From: Clostridia bacterium | Lineage (GTDB): Bacteria > Bacillota > Clostridia > Oscillospirales > CAG-272 | Reading direction: 5' to 3' | Length of the DNA stretch: 40,381 nt | Assembly: GCA_017452895.1 (NCBI GenBank) | Contig: JAFTLE010000064.1 | Location: 1-40,381 of the forward strand | Notes under the pieces: generated by a model | What the model was told of the DNA's origin: nothing | Databases searched by the model: none | Seen by the model: only the letters and a program-made list of their open reading frames with translations | Shown here: positions 5,783 through 14,116 of the stretch, piece after piece | Layout of the letters: each line of letters starts with the position of its first letter | Position numbering within the stretch: the first letter of the stretch is position 1 | Program-made: the position numbers and the translations under genes

Positions 5783-7297
5783 TTACACCTCGGGCTTCAT
5801 TGTGGGGAATAACAGCACGTCTCTGATTGATGCAGAGTCCGTCAAAAGCATAACCAAACGGTCCACACCGAAGCCAAGACCGCCCGTCGGGGGCATACCG
5901 TACTCCAGCGCGGTGACGAAATCGTAATCGACCTCGGCGCGGGTGTCGGGCTCGGCGGCGCGCTTCGCGGCGACCTGATCCTCGAAGCGCTGACGCTGGT
6001 CGATCGGGTCATTCAACTCGGAGAAGGCGTTGCCGAATTCGGTTGCGTTGATGAAGTACTCAAAGCGCTCGGTGAAGCGCGGATCCTCGGGCTTGCGCTT
6101 TGCAAGCGGGCTGTTCTCAACAGGATAGTCGTAGATGAAGGTCGGCTGAATCAGCTTCTCCTCAACGTATGCGTCGAAGAATTCGATCAGCACGGTGCCG
6201 CGCGTTGCGTCCTTCGGCACCTCGACGTGCTTCTCTTTTGCGACGGCGCGCGCTTCTTCATCGCTCTGCCAATCGTAGTAGTCGACACCTGCGTACTTTT
6301 TAACAGCCTCTGCCATCGTAAGACGCTCCCACTTGCCAAGGTCGATCTCGGTGCCCTGGTAGGTGATCTTCTTCGTGCCGAGGATCTTTTCCGCGAGCAG
6401 CTGATACAGCTCCTCGACCAGATCCATCATTCCGTAGTAGTCGGTGAATGCCTGATAAAGCTCAACCGTCGTGAACTCGGGGTTGTGCTTGGTGTCCATC
6501 CCCTCGTTGCGGAAGATACGGCCCACCTCGTAGACGCGGTCAAGACCGCCGACGATGAGTCGCTTCAGATAAAGCTCGGTCTCAATACGCAGATACATAT
6601 CAATATCCAGCGTGTTGTGATGCGTTGCAAACGAGCGGGCGGACGCGCCGATCTCCAGCGGAACGAGGATCGGGGTATCAACCTCAAGGAATCCGCGCGA
6701 ATCGAGATAATTTCTGATCTCGGTCATAATGCGCGAGCGGATACGGAAGGTATCGCGCACCTCGGGGTTAACGATCAGGTCAACGTAACGCTGACGGTAA
6801 CGCAGGTCGGTGTTGGTCAGACCGTGGAATTTCTCGGGCAGGGGGAGCAGCGACTTCGACAGAAGCGTGACCTCCAGCACGTGGATCGATACCTCACCCG
6901 TGCGGGTGCGGAACGCGTAGCCCTTCACACCGAGGATGTCGCCGACATCCCACTTCTTGAAGGCGGCGTAGGCTTCGTCGCCGATGTCGTTACGGCTGAC
7001 GTAAAGCTGGATCTTGCCCGTCGTGTCCTGAAGATGTGCGAAGGATGCCTTACCCATCACGCGGCGGCTGACCATACGGCCGCCGAGGCTGATGACGGTA
7101 TGCGGTGCCTCCTCCCCCTCGGGAACGGGATCGGGATCGACGAAATCACGCAGAACGTCAGCGGCATAGCTGTCTACGTCGTACTTCGTGATCTCATAGG
7201 GGTTTTTCCCCTCTTGCATTAAGACACGCAGCTTCTCACGGCGAACGAAAAGCTCGCTCGAGGTGTTCTGCTCGGTTGCCTGTACCTGTTCGCTCAT
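5783..7297 (-). CDS. lysS: Lysyl-tRNA synthetase, class II
   Basis: 504 residues, normal for LysS; it charges tRNA-Lys. An OB-fold anticodon-binding domain fills about residues 65-165 ('VISLGGRMVSRRVMGKASFAHLQD'), then 'LRYRQRYVDLIVN', motif 2 ('VGRIFRNEGMDTKHNPEFTT'), and motif 3 'GGLGFGVDRLVMLL' near the C-terminus. The start ATG overlaps the greA stop (ATGA at 7294-7297) and is preceded by AAGGAG. It is the last gene of the regulator-protease-greA-lysS operon and is followed by the terminator at 5729-5766. The greA-lysS pair is common in Clostridia. Confidence 0.98.
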   Translation of the reverse strand: MSEQVQATEQNTSSELFVRREKLRVLMQEGKNPYEITKYDVDSYAADVLRDFVDPDPVPEGEEAPHTVISLGGRMVSRRVMGKASFAHLQDTTGKIQLYVSRNDIGDEAYAAFKKWDVGDILGVKGYAFRTRTGEVSIHVLEVTLLSKSLLPLPEKFHGLTNTDLRYRQRYVDLIVNPEVRDTFRIRSRIMTEIRNYLDSRGFLEVDTPILVPLEIGASARSFATHHNTLDIDMYLRIETELYLKRLIVGGLDRVYEVGRIFRNEGMDTKHNPEFTTVELYQAFTDYYGMMDLVEELYQLLAEKILGTKKITYQGTEIDLGKWERLTMAEAVKKYAGVDYYDWQSDEEARAVAKEKHVEVPKDATRGTVLIEFFDAYVEEKLIQPTFIYDYPVENSPLAKRKPEDPRFTERFEYFINATEFGNAFSELNDPIDQRQRFEDQVAAKRAAEPDTRAEVDYDFVTALEYGMPPTGGLGFGVDRLVMLLTDSASIRDVLLFPTMKPEV

Positions 7298-7785
7298 TGA
7301 TGGTCTCCTTTTGCGCGGGTCACGTCGAGGATGTCGATGTGGTATTTCTTGTCACGGGGCAGCTCGACCTCAACCTTTTCGCCCGCGCGCTTACCCATCA
7401 GGGCAGCACCGATCGGGGAGACGTCGGAGATCTTGCCTGCGGCAGGGTCGGTACCGTAGGAGCCGACGATCTGATAGGTCAGATTCGCGTTCTTCTCGTG
7501 ATGGAACACCTTCACAAGAGAGCCAACGCTGATGACCGATGCGTCAAGCTCGCTCTCGTCAATGATCTTTGCCTTCGACAAGCGGTTTTCAAGCTCCAGC
7601 TTCTGATGGGCGAGCTTTGCCTGCTCCTGCTTTGCCTCATCGTACTCGCTGTTCTCGGACAAGTCGCCGTAGCTGCGTGCCGTCGAGATATCCTTCTTAT
7701 TCAGCTCGATCTTCTCGTTGATGTCCTGCAGCTCTTTTACCAGCTCGTCGTATTCTGCCTTTGTAAAATTAAGAATTTCTTCCAT
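7294..7785 (-). CDS. greA: Transcription elongation factor GreA
   Basis: 163 residues (family about 158). The N-terminal coiled coil that enters the RNA polymerase secondary channel carries the acidic tip in 'ARSYGDLSENSEYDEAKQEQ', with the Asp and Glu that help RNA polymerase cleave backtracked RNA. The C-terminal FKBP-like domain ends with 'SPIGAALMGKRAGEKVEVELP', the standard GreA signature. GAGGAGTTACGATC precedes the ATG. Only 32 bases separate it from the upstream protease gene, so it is probably co-transcribed, and it is coupled to lysS by a 4-base overlap. Confidence 0.97.
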   Translation of the reverse strand: MEEILNFTKAEYDELVKELQDINEKIELNKKDISTARSYGDLSENSEYDEAKQEQAKLAHQKLELENRLSKAKIIDESELDASVISVGSLVKVFHHEKNANLTYQIVGSYGTDPAAGKISDVSPIGAALMGKRAGEKVEVELPRDKKYHIDILDVTRAKGDHQ

Positions 7786-7817
7786 GATCGTAACTCCTCA
7801 CAAATTACTTATTGTTT

Positions 7818-9347
7818 TCATCTGTCTTTAAGCGCGTTATGCGCTGCCTGCAGCTGCGCGTCGTCAGCGTAGGTCAGCTTGTAGATGTTAATGCTCTTTG
7901 CCGTCTCGGAAAGCTCGACCGTAACGTCGGGCGTGATGCCCACACCGTCGTAGTTACCCGAATAGGGCGGCGTATAGTAGAAGGTCGTGAGGCTCAGAAG
8001 CGAGCCGTCGGTGTTGCCTTCCTGATCGACCTTCAGAATATTCTGCATGCCCGACTGACCGACGCCCTTGCCATAGGTCGTCGTTCCCATTACGGTCGCG
8101 TCGATCTTGCCCTTTGCGTCGTAGTCGCGGAGCGCGCCCGTAAAAAGCTCGCCCGCGGAGGCGGTATATTCGTTGGTCAGAACGACCATCGGCAGGTCGA
8201 TCTTATGATCGTTGAGGTAGCCGTCAAGATACGCCGCGTAATTCGGATCGGACTTGCCGACCAGATTCAGCACCGTGCTGACGGTATAGCTTTTCGTTTT
8301 ATAATTGAGATGCACGATCTCGCCCGCGGGCAGAATATATTCAAGCACCGCGACGACCGAATCGAGCAGTCCGCCGGGATTTGCACGCAGGTCGAAGACG
8401 ATGCTGTCAATCCCCTGGGCACACAGGGCGGTATACGCAGAAACGAACTGCGCGTAGGTGTTTTTGTCAAAGGATGTGATGCGGATATAGCCGACGTCGC
8501 CGTCGAGAACGCTGTGGTAGACCACCTTTTCGGTCACGATGGCGCGGGTAACGGTCATATCGATCCGCTTTCCGTCGCGCTCAACGGTAAAGGAGACGGC
8601 AGTGCCGACCTCCCCGCGCATCTTTTCGATCGCGGGATAATAGCCAAGCTCGGCGATGTCCTCCCCCCCCACGGCCACGAACAGATCGCCCGGCATCAGC
8701 CCCGCCTCGATCGCGGGGGTGTCGGGAAAGACGTTAAGCACCTCGATGTATCCGCTTGCGGTCAGCGTGACCGACACGCCAATGCCCGAATAGGTGCCCG
8801 TGATATTTTCCTCATAGCTCGGCTGATCCGCCTCGCTGTAATACGCGCCGTATTTGTCGCCGATGGCGTTGAGGTAACAGTTGACGAGCGTGGTGGTGAG
8901 GATCTCCTCATCCGCCGTGACCGCCGCCATCTTGTAATTGTTGATCATACGGGTGACGATCGCATCGGCGAGCGAGACGATATTTTTGAAGCTGCCGACG
9001 TAATGCTGCTTGTAGGTCACCTCGACCGAGCTGAGCTTATAAACGTTATACTCACACGCGGAAAGAAGCGTGCGGATCTCGTCGTAGGTGAGGGCGTAAT
9101 CCGCCGTCGTATCGTATTCCTCGCTGAAAAGGATGTCGGTCCCGATGCGTGAAAAGGCATCGGAGAGCGCCGTCCTGATCGCCGACACGCCCGAGGGCGA
9201 GGTCGTCCAATCATCGGTCTGCGGTTCATCGGGGAGGGACGAGGACGACATCGTCGGCGGCGAGTCGGGGGCGTCCGTGCAGGAAAAGAGTGAACCGCAA
9301 AGAAGAATGGCGAGGAGCAAAGAAAGTAACGCTTGCGTTTTTTTCAA
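7818..9347 (-). CDS. Carboxy-terminal processing protease (S41), lipoprotein, TTG start
   Basis: 509 residues. The signal peptide 'MKKTQALLSLLLAILLCGSLFSC' ends in a lipobox with Cys23, so it is anchored on the outer face of the membrane. Residues 182-270 are a PDZ domain ('GIGVSVTLTASGYIEVLNVF', 'AGLMPGDLFVAVGGEDI'). The S41 domain follows with 'RANPGGLLDSVV', nucleophile Ser397 in 'EYTASAGELF' and general-base Lys427 in 'TTTYGKGVGQ', both intact. The start is a TTG at 9347: the signal peptide begins there, GAGG lies 9 bases upstream, and no ATG is nearby. It follows the PucR-type regulator by 19 bases. In other bacteria CtpA-like proteases trim extracellular proteins; the substrate here is unknown. 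Confidence 0.92.
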   Translation of the reverse strand: MKKTQALLSLLLAILLCGSLFSCTDAPDSPPTMSSSSLPDEPQTDDWTTSPSGVSAIRTALSDAFSRIGTDILFSEEYDTTADYALTYDEIRTLLSACEYNVYKLSSVEVTYKQHYVGSFKNIVSLADAIVTRMINNYKMAAVTADEEILTTTLVNCYLNAIGDKYGAYYSEADQPSYEENITGTYSGIGVSVTLTASGYIEVLNVFPDTPAIEAGLMPGDLFVAVGGEDIAELGYYPAIEKMRGEVGTAVSFTVERDGKRIDMTVTRAIVTEKVVYHSVLDGDVGYIRITSFDKNTYAQFVSAYTALCAQGIDSIVFDLRANPGGLLDSVVAVLEYILPAGEIVHLNYKTKSYTVSTVLNLVGKSDPNYAAYLDGYLNDHKIDLPMVVLTNEYTASAGELFTGALRDYDAKGKIDATVMGTTTYGKGVGQSGMQNILKVDQEGNTDGSLLSLTTFYYTPPYSGNYDGVGITPDVTVELSETAKSINIYKLTYADDAQLQAAHNALKDR

Positions 9348-9366
9348 AATTGAGTTCCTCGGAATT

Positions 9367-10452
9367 TTAGAATTTTGCAGGCTTGCTTGCCATATATTTT
9401 TTCACCATCAAGGCGACCTTGAAGGTGATGGCGTGCTCGAATTCACGCAGGTCAAGCCCTGTGATCTTGCGGATCTTTTCAAGACGGTAGACCAGCGTAT
9501 TGCGATGCACAAAGAGCTTGCGCGAGGTTTCGGACACGTTCAGGTTGTTCTCAAAGAAGCACTGCACCGTCATCAGCGTCTCACGGTCGAGCGATTCGAG
9601 CGAGCCCTTCTTGAACACCTCCTGCAGGAAGATGTCGCAGAGCGTGGTCGGTAGCTGATAGACGAGGCGGCCGATGCCCAGATTGTCGTAGGAAATGATA
9701 CTGCGGTCGGTGTCGAAGACCTTGCTGACCTCCAGCGCGACGCGGGATTCCTTATACGCCTTCGCGAGGCCCTTCAGCGTCTCGGCAACCGTGCTGATAC
9801 CGATGGATACCTTTGCGTAGAATTCGCTCGAGATCACGTCGGAGATCGTGTGCGCGAGTGCCTCGATGTCCTCAAGCTCATCCTTTTCGTCCACGTCCTT
9901 CACCAGCACCGCTTCGGTCTCGCTGATGTTCAGGATAAAGCAATGCTCGCGGTCAGGGAACATCCCCTGCAGGATCTCATAGGGCAAAAGGTCGGGTCTG
10001 CCCGCGAAGCGGACGAGATAGAGCACACGGCGCTCGTCACCCTCGAAATGCAGCTCCTTGCTCTTAACATAAATATCGCTCGGCAGGATGTTGTCGAGTA
10101 TCACGTTCTTAATAAAGGATGCCTTGTCGTACTTTTCCTCATGCAGATTGCGGATGTTGCAGAAGGAAATGGCGAGAAGCCCCGCGATACGCGTGGCGTT
10201 CTGATCCTCTCCCTCTACGAATACGACGATATCGTTGCGCGTGCCCGAGCCCGCGAAGCGATAGGTATATCCGCCGATCACGAGCGTGTCTGCGGCATAA
10301 GAAAGCTCCTCACGAATCCCCTGACGCACCTCGCCAACGAGCGCAAGATCGTTTGAGGCGATTACGGTGCCGCTGTTGTCAAGCACGCCGACCGTGCCGA
10401 CCAGCAGATCCTTCATCTGGTGAATAATTCCTTGATAAAGGCGATTCGACAT
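9367..10452 (-). CDS. PucR/CdaR-type transcriptional regulator
   Basis: 361 residues from the ATG at 10452, chosen because AAGGGGGA lies 8 bases upstream; an in-frame ATG at 10476 has no Shine-Dalgarno. The N-terminal sensor region starts 'LYQGIIHQMKDLLVGTVGVL' with 'VGTVGVLDNSGTVIASND', as in diacid-sensing CdaR relatives. A middle GGDEF-like part has 'YAKVSIGISTVAETLKGLAK' and 'AYKESRVALEV'. The C-terminal PucR helix-turn-helix is 'FFENNLNVSETSRKLFVHRN' continuing into 'TLVYRLEKIRKITGLDL'. The ligand is unknown. Its gene heads an operon with the S41 protease, greA and lysS, an unusual partner set for a carbon-source regulator. Confidence 0.88.
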   Translation of the reverse strand: MSNRLYQGIIHQMKDLLVGTVGVLDNSGTVIASNDLALVGEVRQGIREELSYAADTLVIGGYTYRFAGSGTRNDIVVFVEGEDQNATRIAGLLAISFCNIRNLHEEKYDKASFIKNVILDNILPSDIYVKSKELHFEGDERRVLYLVRFAGRPDLLPYEILQGMFPDREHCFILNISETEAVLVKDVDEKDELEDIEALAHTISDVISSEFYAKVSIGISTVAETLKGLAKAYKESRVALEVSKVFDTDRSIISYDNLGIGRLVYQLPTTLCDIFLQEVFKKGSLESLDRETLMTVQCFFENNLNVSETSRKLFVHRNTLVYRLEKIRKITGLDLREFEHAITFKVALMVKKYMASKPAKF

Positions 10453-10494
10453 AGAAAGGTCCCCCTTGTCTGTCATTTGTTCATACTGTACTAT

Positions 10495-10523
10495 ATTTTA
10501 AATGATTTTTTGTGATTTTTCAA
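10495..10523 (-). promoter_or_regulatory. Promoter of the regulator-protease-greA-lysS operon
   Basis: On the minus strand TTGAAA (10523-10518), 17-base spacer, TAAAAT (10500-10495). It lies in a very A/T-rich stretch (10490-10580) that also holds the 3' flank of rsmE. I see no convincing rsmE terminator in it, so read-through from rsmE is possible. Confidence 0.72.
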
Positions 10524-10581
10524 TAGTTTTTTGAAAAATTTTATAAAAAATATATAAATTTTTTATGCAATTTCGTCAAAA

Positions 10582-11313
10582 TTACAAGTCGTAACGGAAC
10601 AAAAGCGAGGACAAAACGAACAGCGGGGCGGTCTCACAGCGCAGGATGCGACGGCCAAGACCGCAAAGCGAAAGCCCTGCCGCGGCGGCGCGTTCAACCT
10701 CGTCGGGTGAAAAGCCGCCCTCGCTGCCGACGATCACGGCGATATCCGCGGGGGGATCCGCGGGCAAAAGCTCCGATAGCGGAAGCGTTCCCTCTCCCTC
10801 ATAGCAAAAGAGGGTGAGCGCGTGTGCGCTTGCCGCCCTCAGCATCCCGTCGAAGGTGAGCGTTTTGCCGACGCTCGGCAAAACGCCGCGCCCGCACTGC
10901 ATTGCCGCATCGTGTACGATGCGGGAGTATCGCTCGTGCTGACGGTCGGCGCGCGCAGGATCGGGGCGTTTCACACAGCGCGAGGACTCAAACGGCACGA
11001 CCGACGCCACGCCAAGCTCGACCGCCTTTTGCAAAATCAGCTCCAGCTTGTCGCCCTTCGGATAGCCCTGATAGAGCGTCACGCGGTAGGGTGGCTCAAC
11101 GGGGCTCTTGACGCTTTCGGTGATCCTTGCCGTCACCGTATCGTGCGTGAAGGCGGTCAGCTCACAGGTGTGCTCGTAGCCGTCGGTGGTAACCGCCGTC
11201 AGTTTATCGCCCACCGCCATACGGAGCGAGCGCGAGATATGACGCGCATCCTCACCCGTGAAGCTGACGGTATTTCCCGAAATGCTCCCCTCGGGGAGAA
11301 AAAAGCGCGGCAT
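10582..11313 (-). CDS. rsmE: 16S rRNA m3U1498 methyltransferase
   Basis: 243 residues, normal for RsmE, a SPOUT (knotted) methyltransferase that methylates N3 of U1498 in 16S rRNA. The N-terminal PUA-like domain has 'FTGEDARHISRSLRMAVGDK'. The knot carries 'LYQGYPKGDKLELILQKAVE' and 'PFESSRCVKR', then the SAM-binding 'VIVGSEGGFSPDEVERA' and 'LGRRILRCETAPL'. Its ATG overlaps the prmA stop (ATGA), so it is translationally coupled as the last gene of the zinc-ribbon-ribF-prmA-rsmE operon. prmA-rsmE is a standard pair in Bacillota. Confidence 0.97.
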   Translation of the reverse strand: MPRFFLPEGSISGNTVSFTGEDARHISRSLRMAVGDKLTAVTTDGYEHTCELTAFTHDTVTARITESVKSPVEPPYRVTLYQGYPKGDKLELILQKAVELGVASVVPFESSRCVKRPDPARADRQHERYSRIVHDAAMQCGRGVLPSVGKTLTFDGMLRAASAHALTLFCYEGEGTLPLSELLPADPPADIAVIVGSEGGFSPDEVERAAAAGLSLCGLGRRILRCETAPLFVLSSLLFRYDL

Positions 11314-12230
11314 CAGTCGCGCTCCAGGAGAATGGCGTACCAGTCATTCTCGGTGCGTTCGGAAAGATAGGTGAAGCCCCTTGCGGTGAGTGCCGCTATC
11401 ACCTCGTCACGGCGGCATCCGATGATGCCCGAAACGATCAGGCGTCCGCCGCTTCTGATATAGCCACCGATGTCGGGTGCCATACGCAAAATGATGTCGG
11501 CAACGATGTTCGCAACGCAAAGGTCGTAAAGCCCCCCTGTTTTGTCAACGCCGAGAAGAAGGTCGGAGACACCGACCGTCAGATTGGTCACACCGTCACG
11601 GGCGGCGTTTTCCCTCGAGACGCGCACGGCAACGGGATCAATATCGTAGGCATAGACCTCACGCGCGCCGAGCTTTGAGGCGCAGATCGAAAGAATGCCG
11701 CTGCCACAGCCGACGTCAAGCACGCGCTCGCCGCCGCGGACCTCCTCACACAGATGCTCCATCACAAGACGCGTCGTCTCGTGCGTGCCCGTGCCAAACG
11801 CCATACCGGGGTCCATTTGCATCGTGATCTCACCGTCAGCGGGGGTATAATCCTCCCACGCGGGCACGACCGTAATGCGGGAGAGCTTGATCGGCTTGTA
11901 ATACTGCTTCCACGCGTTTGCCCAATCCTCCTCACACACGCCGTCACACGCAAGGGTATAGTCGATGCCGAGCGACGTCAGGCGCGCGTCGATGTAGGCT
12001 CTGTATTCCGACACGCTCCGCTCTGCGGGTACGAACAGCGATACGCTCGCTTTTGTGCGGTCGGCGTTAAGCAGTGCGTCGTCCATCAGGTCGCCGTACA
12101 TACCCTCCAGCGTCAGATCGCTGTAATCCTCGATCATCAGACCGTTGTCGAGCATCCCCATCACCGCGGTGACGTCGTCCAGATGCTCCACGGCGGCGGT
12201 GACCGTCATTTTCGTCCAGATATCATTCAT
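11313..12230 (-). CDS. prmA: Ribosomal protein L11 methyltransferase
   Basis: 305 residues. PrmA trimethylates lysines and the N-terminus of ribosomal protein L11. An N-terminal L11-recognition domain (about 1-110) is followed by the linker 'WANAWKQYYKPIKLSRITVV' and the Rossmann methyltransferase domain: 'MDPGMAFGTGTHETT', SAM motif I 'RVLDVGCGSGILSICASKLG', acidic motif 'VYAYDIDPVAV', and the catalytic-site motif 'DLCVANIVADII'. It overlaps ribF by 8 bases upstream and rsmE by 4 downstream. Confidence 0.97.
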   Translation of the reverse strand: MNDIWTKMTVTAAVEHLDDVTAVMGMLDNGLMIEDYSDLTLEGMYGDLMDDALLNADRTKASVSLFVPAERSVSEYRAYIDARLTSLGIDYTLACDGVCEEDWANAWKQYYKPIKLSRITVVPAWEDYTPADGEITMQMDPGMAFGTGTHETTRLVMEHLCEEVRGGERVLDVGCGSGILSICASKLGAREVYAYDIDPVAVRVSRENAARDGVTNLTVGVSDLLLGVDKTGGLYDLCVANIVADIILRMAPDIGGYIRSGGRLIVSGIIGCRRDEVIAALTARGFTYLSERTENDWYAILLERD

Positions 12231-13146
12231 AGCTTCTTTTTACCTCGTCTATGTCCTTCATGATCTGCGTCCTCAGCGCGTCCACGCTGTCAAATTTCAT
12301 TTCGTTGCGTATGCGGCGCAGGAAAAATACGCGGATGCGCTTGCCGTACAGCCAGCCGCGATAACCGATGATGTGGGTCTCACAGCTAACCGCCCCCGCA
12401 TCCGATACCGTCGGACGGACGCCGACGTTTGTAACGGCGGGGTAAAGGATCCCGTCCACCAGGCATTCACAGTGATAAACGCCGTAGGCAGGCAGAACGA
12501 AGCCCTCGGGAAAATACTGATTGATGGTCGGCGCACCGAGATGGCGACCGAGACATTTGCCGTGCAAAACAGGGAAATTGATCGAGAAGATGCGACCGAG
12601 CATTGCGTTCGCGCTCTCGATATCGCCGTCCTCCAGCGCCGTGCGGATCGCGCTCGAGCTGATCGGCCGCTCGCCGAAAAAGACGGGGGGCAGAATGATC
12701 GCATCCCCGCCACCGCGACGCATCAGCGCACGCAGGGCATCGGCATCGCCCACGGCATCCTTGCCGAAGCGGAAGTTGAAGCCGCAGACCGCAGTCCGTA
12801 CCAAAAGCTTGTTTTGTAAGGTTTCGTTTACAAATTCCTCAGGCGAGGCATCCGCGATCTCAGCAAAATCGGCAAGGTAAATATCGTCAACGCCGCTTTC
12901 GGCAAGCAGGCGCAGACGCTCGTCCGATTCTCCGAGACGCGCACGGGATTTATAGGGAGACGTCTTGTTGTCGGCAAAGGTAAAAACGCCCGAGCGCACG
13001 CCGAGCGACCTTGCCTCACAGATCGCCGCCTCCAGGAGCTGACGGTGACCGCGATGCACGCCGTCAAAAAAGCCGAGCGCCAGAACGCACGGCTCCTTTG
13101 AAAATTCATCGCGCGAAAGATTATAGAGCATCATCGTCGGGTGCAT
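12223..13146 (-). CDS. ribF: Bifunctional riboflavin kinase / FAD synthetase
   Basis: 307 residues, normal for RibF, which converts riboflavin to FMN and FAD. The N-terminal nucleotidyltransferase domain has 'ALGFFDGVHRGHRQLLEAA', 'VCGFNFRFGKDAVGD' and 'ERPISSSAIRTALEDGD'. The C-terminal flavokinase domain begins at 'HGKCLGRHLGAPTINQYFP' and includes 'YHCECLVDGILYPAVTNVG'. The start is uncertain: the ATG at 13146 has AGG almost touching it, while an in-frame ATG at 13134 is 13 bases from GGAGG. Either way it overlaps the zinc-ribbon gene. Confidence 0.95.
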   Translation of the reverse strand: MHPTMMLYNLSRDEFSKEPCVLALGFFDGVHRGHRQLLEAAICEARSLGVRSGVFTFADNKTSPYKSRARLGESDERLRLLAESGVDDIYLADFAEIADASPEEFVNETLQNKLLVRTAVCGFNFRFGKDAVGDADALRALMRRGGGDAIILPPVFFGERPISSSAIRTALEDGDIESANAMLGRIFSINFPVLHGKCLGRHLGAPTINQYFPEGFVLPAYGVYHCECLVDGILYPAVTNVGVRPTVSDAGAVSCETHIIGYRGWLYGKRIRVFFLRRIRNEMKFDSVDALRTQIMKDIDEVKRSYE

Positions 13147-13402
13147 ACCTCCGTGCCGCGGGGTTATCCTTCAAGAGCTCGTTGATGACCGCCATCGCAC
13201 GGATATCGCGTGAGCGCTGCAGGTGACCGCGCAGGGTGTCAAGCGCTTCCTTGATCTCGCTTGTATCGAGCCCCTCGGCAACGACGTTCAAGAGTGCCTC
13301 GCAATCAGGGCAGACCTCCTTCGCCGCGCCCGCGCCGTTGACGTAAAGAATGGCGGGGTCCTCACTCTCGATTGCTACACGGCAGACCGTACATTTCGAC
13401 AT
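13121..13402 (-). CDS. Small zinc-ribbon-like protein of unknown function
   Basis: 93 residues from the ATG at 13402, chosen for its AGAGGG 6-9 bases upstream; an ATG at 13435 lacks one. Two CXXC pairs, 'MSKCTVC' and 'EVCPDCE' about 30 residues apart, should bind one zinc. The rest is helical ('TSEIKEALDTLRGHLQRSRD'). I do not recognise a named family. It is the first gene of the ribF-prmA-rsmE operon and its 3' end overlaps ribF. Confidence 0.75.
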   Translation of the reverse strand: MSKCTVCRVAIESEDPAILYVNGAGAAKEVCPDCEALLNVVAEGLDTSEIKEALDTLRGHLQRSRDIRAMAVINELLKDNPAARRYAPDDDAL

Positions 13403-13458
13403 AAATTTCCCTCTCTTATTTTCAGATTTGATCATTTCAAACGGTTTGGTTTCTACTT

Positions 13459-13487
13459 AGTATACCATAAATCCCGCCTGCTTGCAA
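13459..13487 (-). promoter_or_regulatory. Promoter of the zinc-ribbon-ribF-prmA-rsmE operon
   Basis: On the minus strand TTGCAA (13487-13482), 17-base spacer, TATACT (13464-13459). It fires away from the rimP operon promoter 60 bases to the right. Confidence 0.78.
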
Positions 13488-13526
13488 GTCTTTTTCTGCC
13501 TTTGTGAAATTTTTTTCAAAAAAGGG

Positions 13527-13554
13527 TTGCATTTTAAGAAAAGAGTGCTATAAT
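13527..13554 (+). promoter_or_regulatory. rimP: Promoter of the rimP-nusA-infB operon
   Basis: TTGCAT (13527-13532), 16-base spacer, TATAAT (13549-13554). It precedes a leader of about 65 bases that contains a hairpin. Confidence 0.8.
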
Positions 13555-13579
13555 GTATATAGTTGAATGATAGGATGTA

Positions 13580-13610
13580 GAAGAGTGGGTTTGTCTCACT
13601 CTTCACTTTT
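13580..13610 (+). terminator. Leader hairpin of the rimP operon (attenuator-like)
   Basis: GAAGAGTG, 9-base loop, CACTCTTC, then A-C-TTTTT. It has the form of an intrinsic terminator inside the 5' leader, 18 bases before the rimP ATG. In this operon NusA is a product and itself acts on hairpins, so autoregulation by attenuation is plausible; that is inference. Confidence 0.65.
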
Positions 13611-13627
13611 TATGTAAGGAGCAAGCA

Positions 13628-14089
13628 ATGAAAAAGGGAAATATTGCTGATACGGTAAGGGAGCTGCTTTTACCGACGGTTGAGGCACTCGGCTATATGC
13701 TTTGGGACGTGACCTATAAAAAGATCGGCACCGAGTGGCATCTTGAGATCACGATCGACTCTGAGGAGGGGATCACGATCGAGGACTGCGAGCTTGTGCA
13801 CCGCGCGATCGACCCCGTGCTGGACGACGCCGACCCGATCGCCGACGCGTATCATCTTGACGTCTCCTCGCCCGGGATCGAGCGTGAGCTTCGCACCGAC
13901 GCGCACGTCCTTGCCTGCCTTGGTGAGCGTGCCGAGGTCAGACTCTTCGCGCCCTTAGACGGCGCGCGCAGCTTCGTCGGTACCCTTTTGGGGCTTGCGG
14001 ACGGTGTGCTGACCCTCTCGGTCGGAGAGCGCACGCTGGAGCTGCCGACCGACGGCATTTCAAAAATCACGACCGTCTTCTTTGATTAA
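13628..14089 (+). CDS. rimP: Ribosome maturation factor RimP
   Basis: 153 residues, normal for RimP, which helps assemble the 30S subunit. The N-terminal domain has 'VRELLLPTVEALGYMLWDVT' and 'WHLEITIDSEEGITIEDCEL'; 'LDVSSPGIERELRTDAHV' is the standard family motif, followed by a C-terminal SH3-like barrel. AAGGAG lies 7 bases before the ATG. It is the first gene of the nusA-infB operon. Confidence 0.95.
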   Translation: MKKGNIADTVRELLLPTVEALGYMLWDVTYKKIGTEWHLEITIDSEEGITIEDCELVHRAIDPVLDDADPIADAYHLDVSSPGIERELRTDAHVLACLGERAEVRLFAPLDGARSFVGTLLGLADGVLTLSVGERTLELPTDGISKITTVFFD

Positions 14090-14116
14090 AAAATACTTAT
14101 ATAAAGGAAAGAAAAA

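Noticed and set aside
5697..5927. A 76-residue plus-strand frame
   Set aside because: It runs straight through the bidirectional terminator into lysS antisense.
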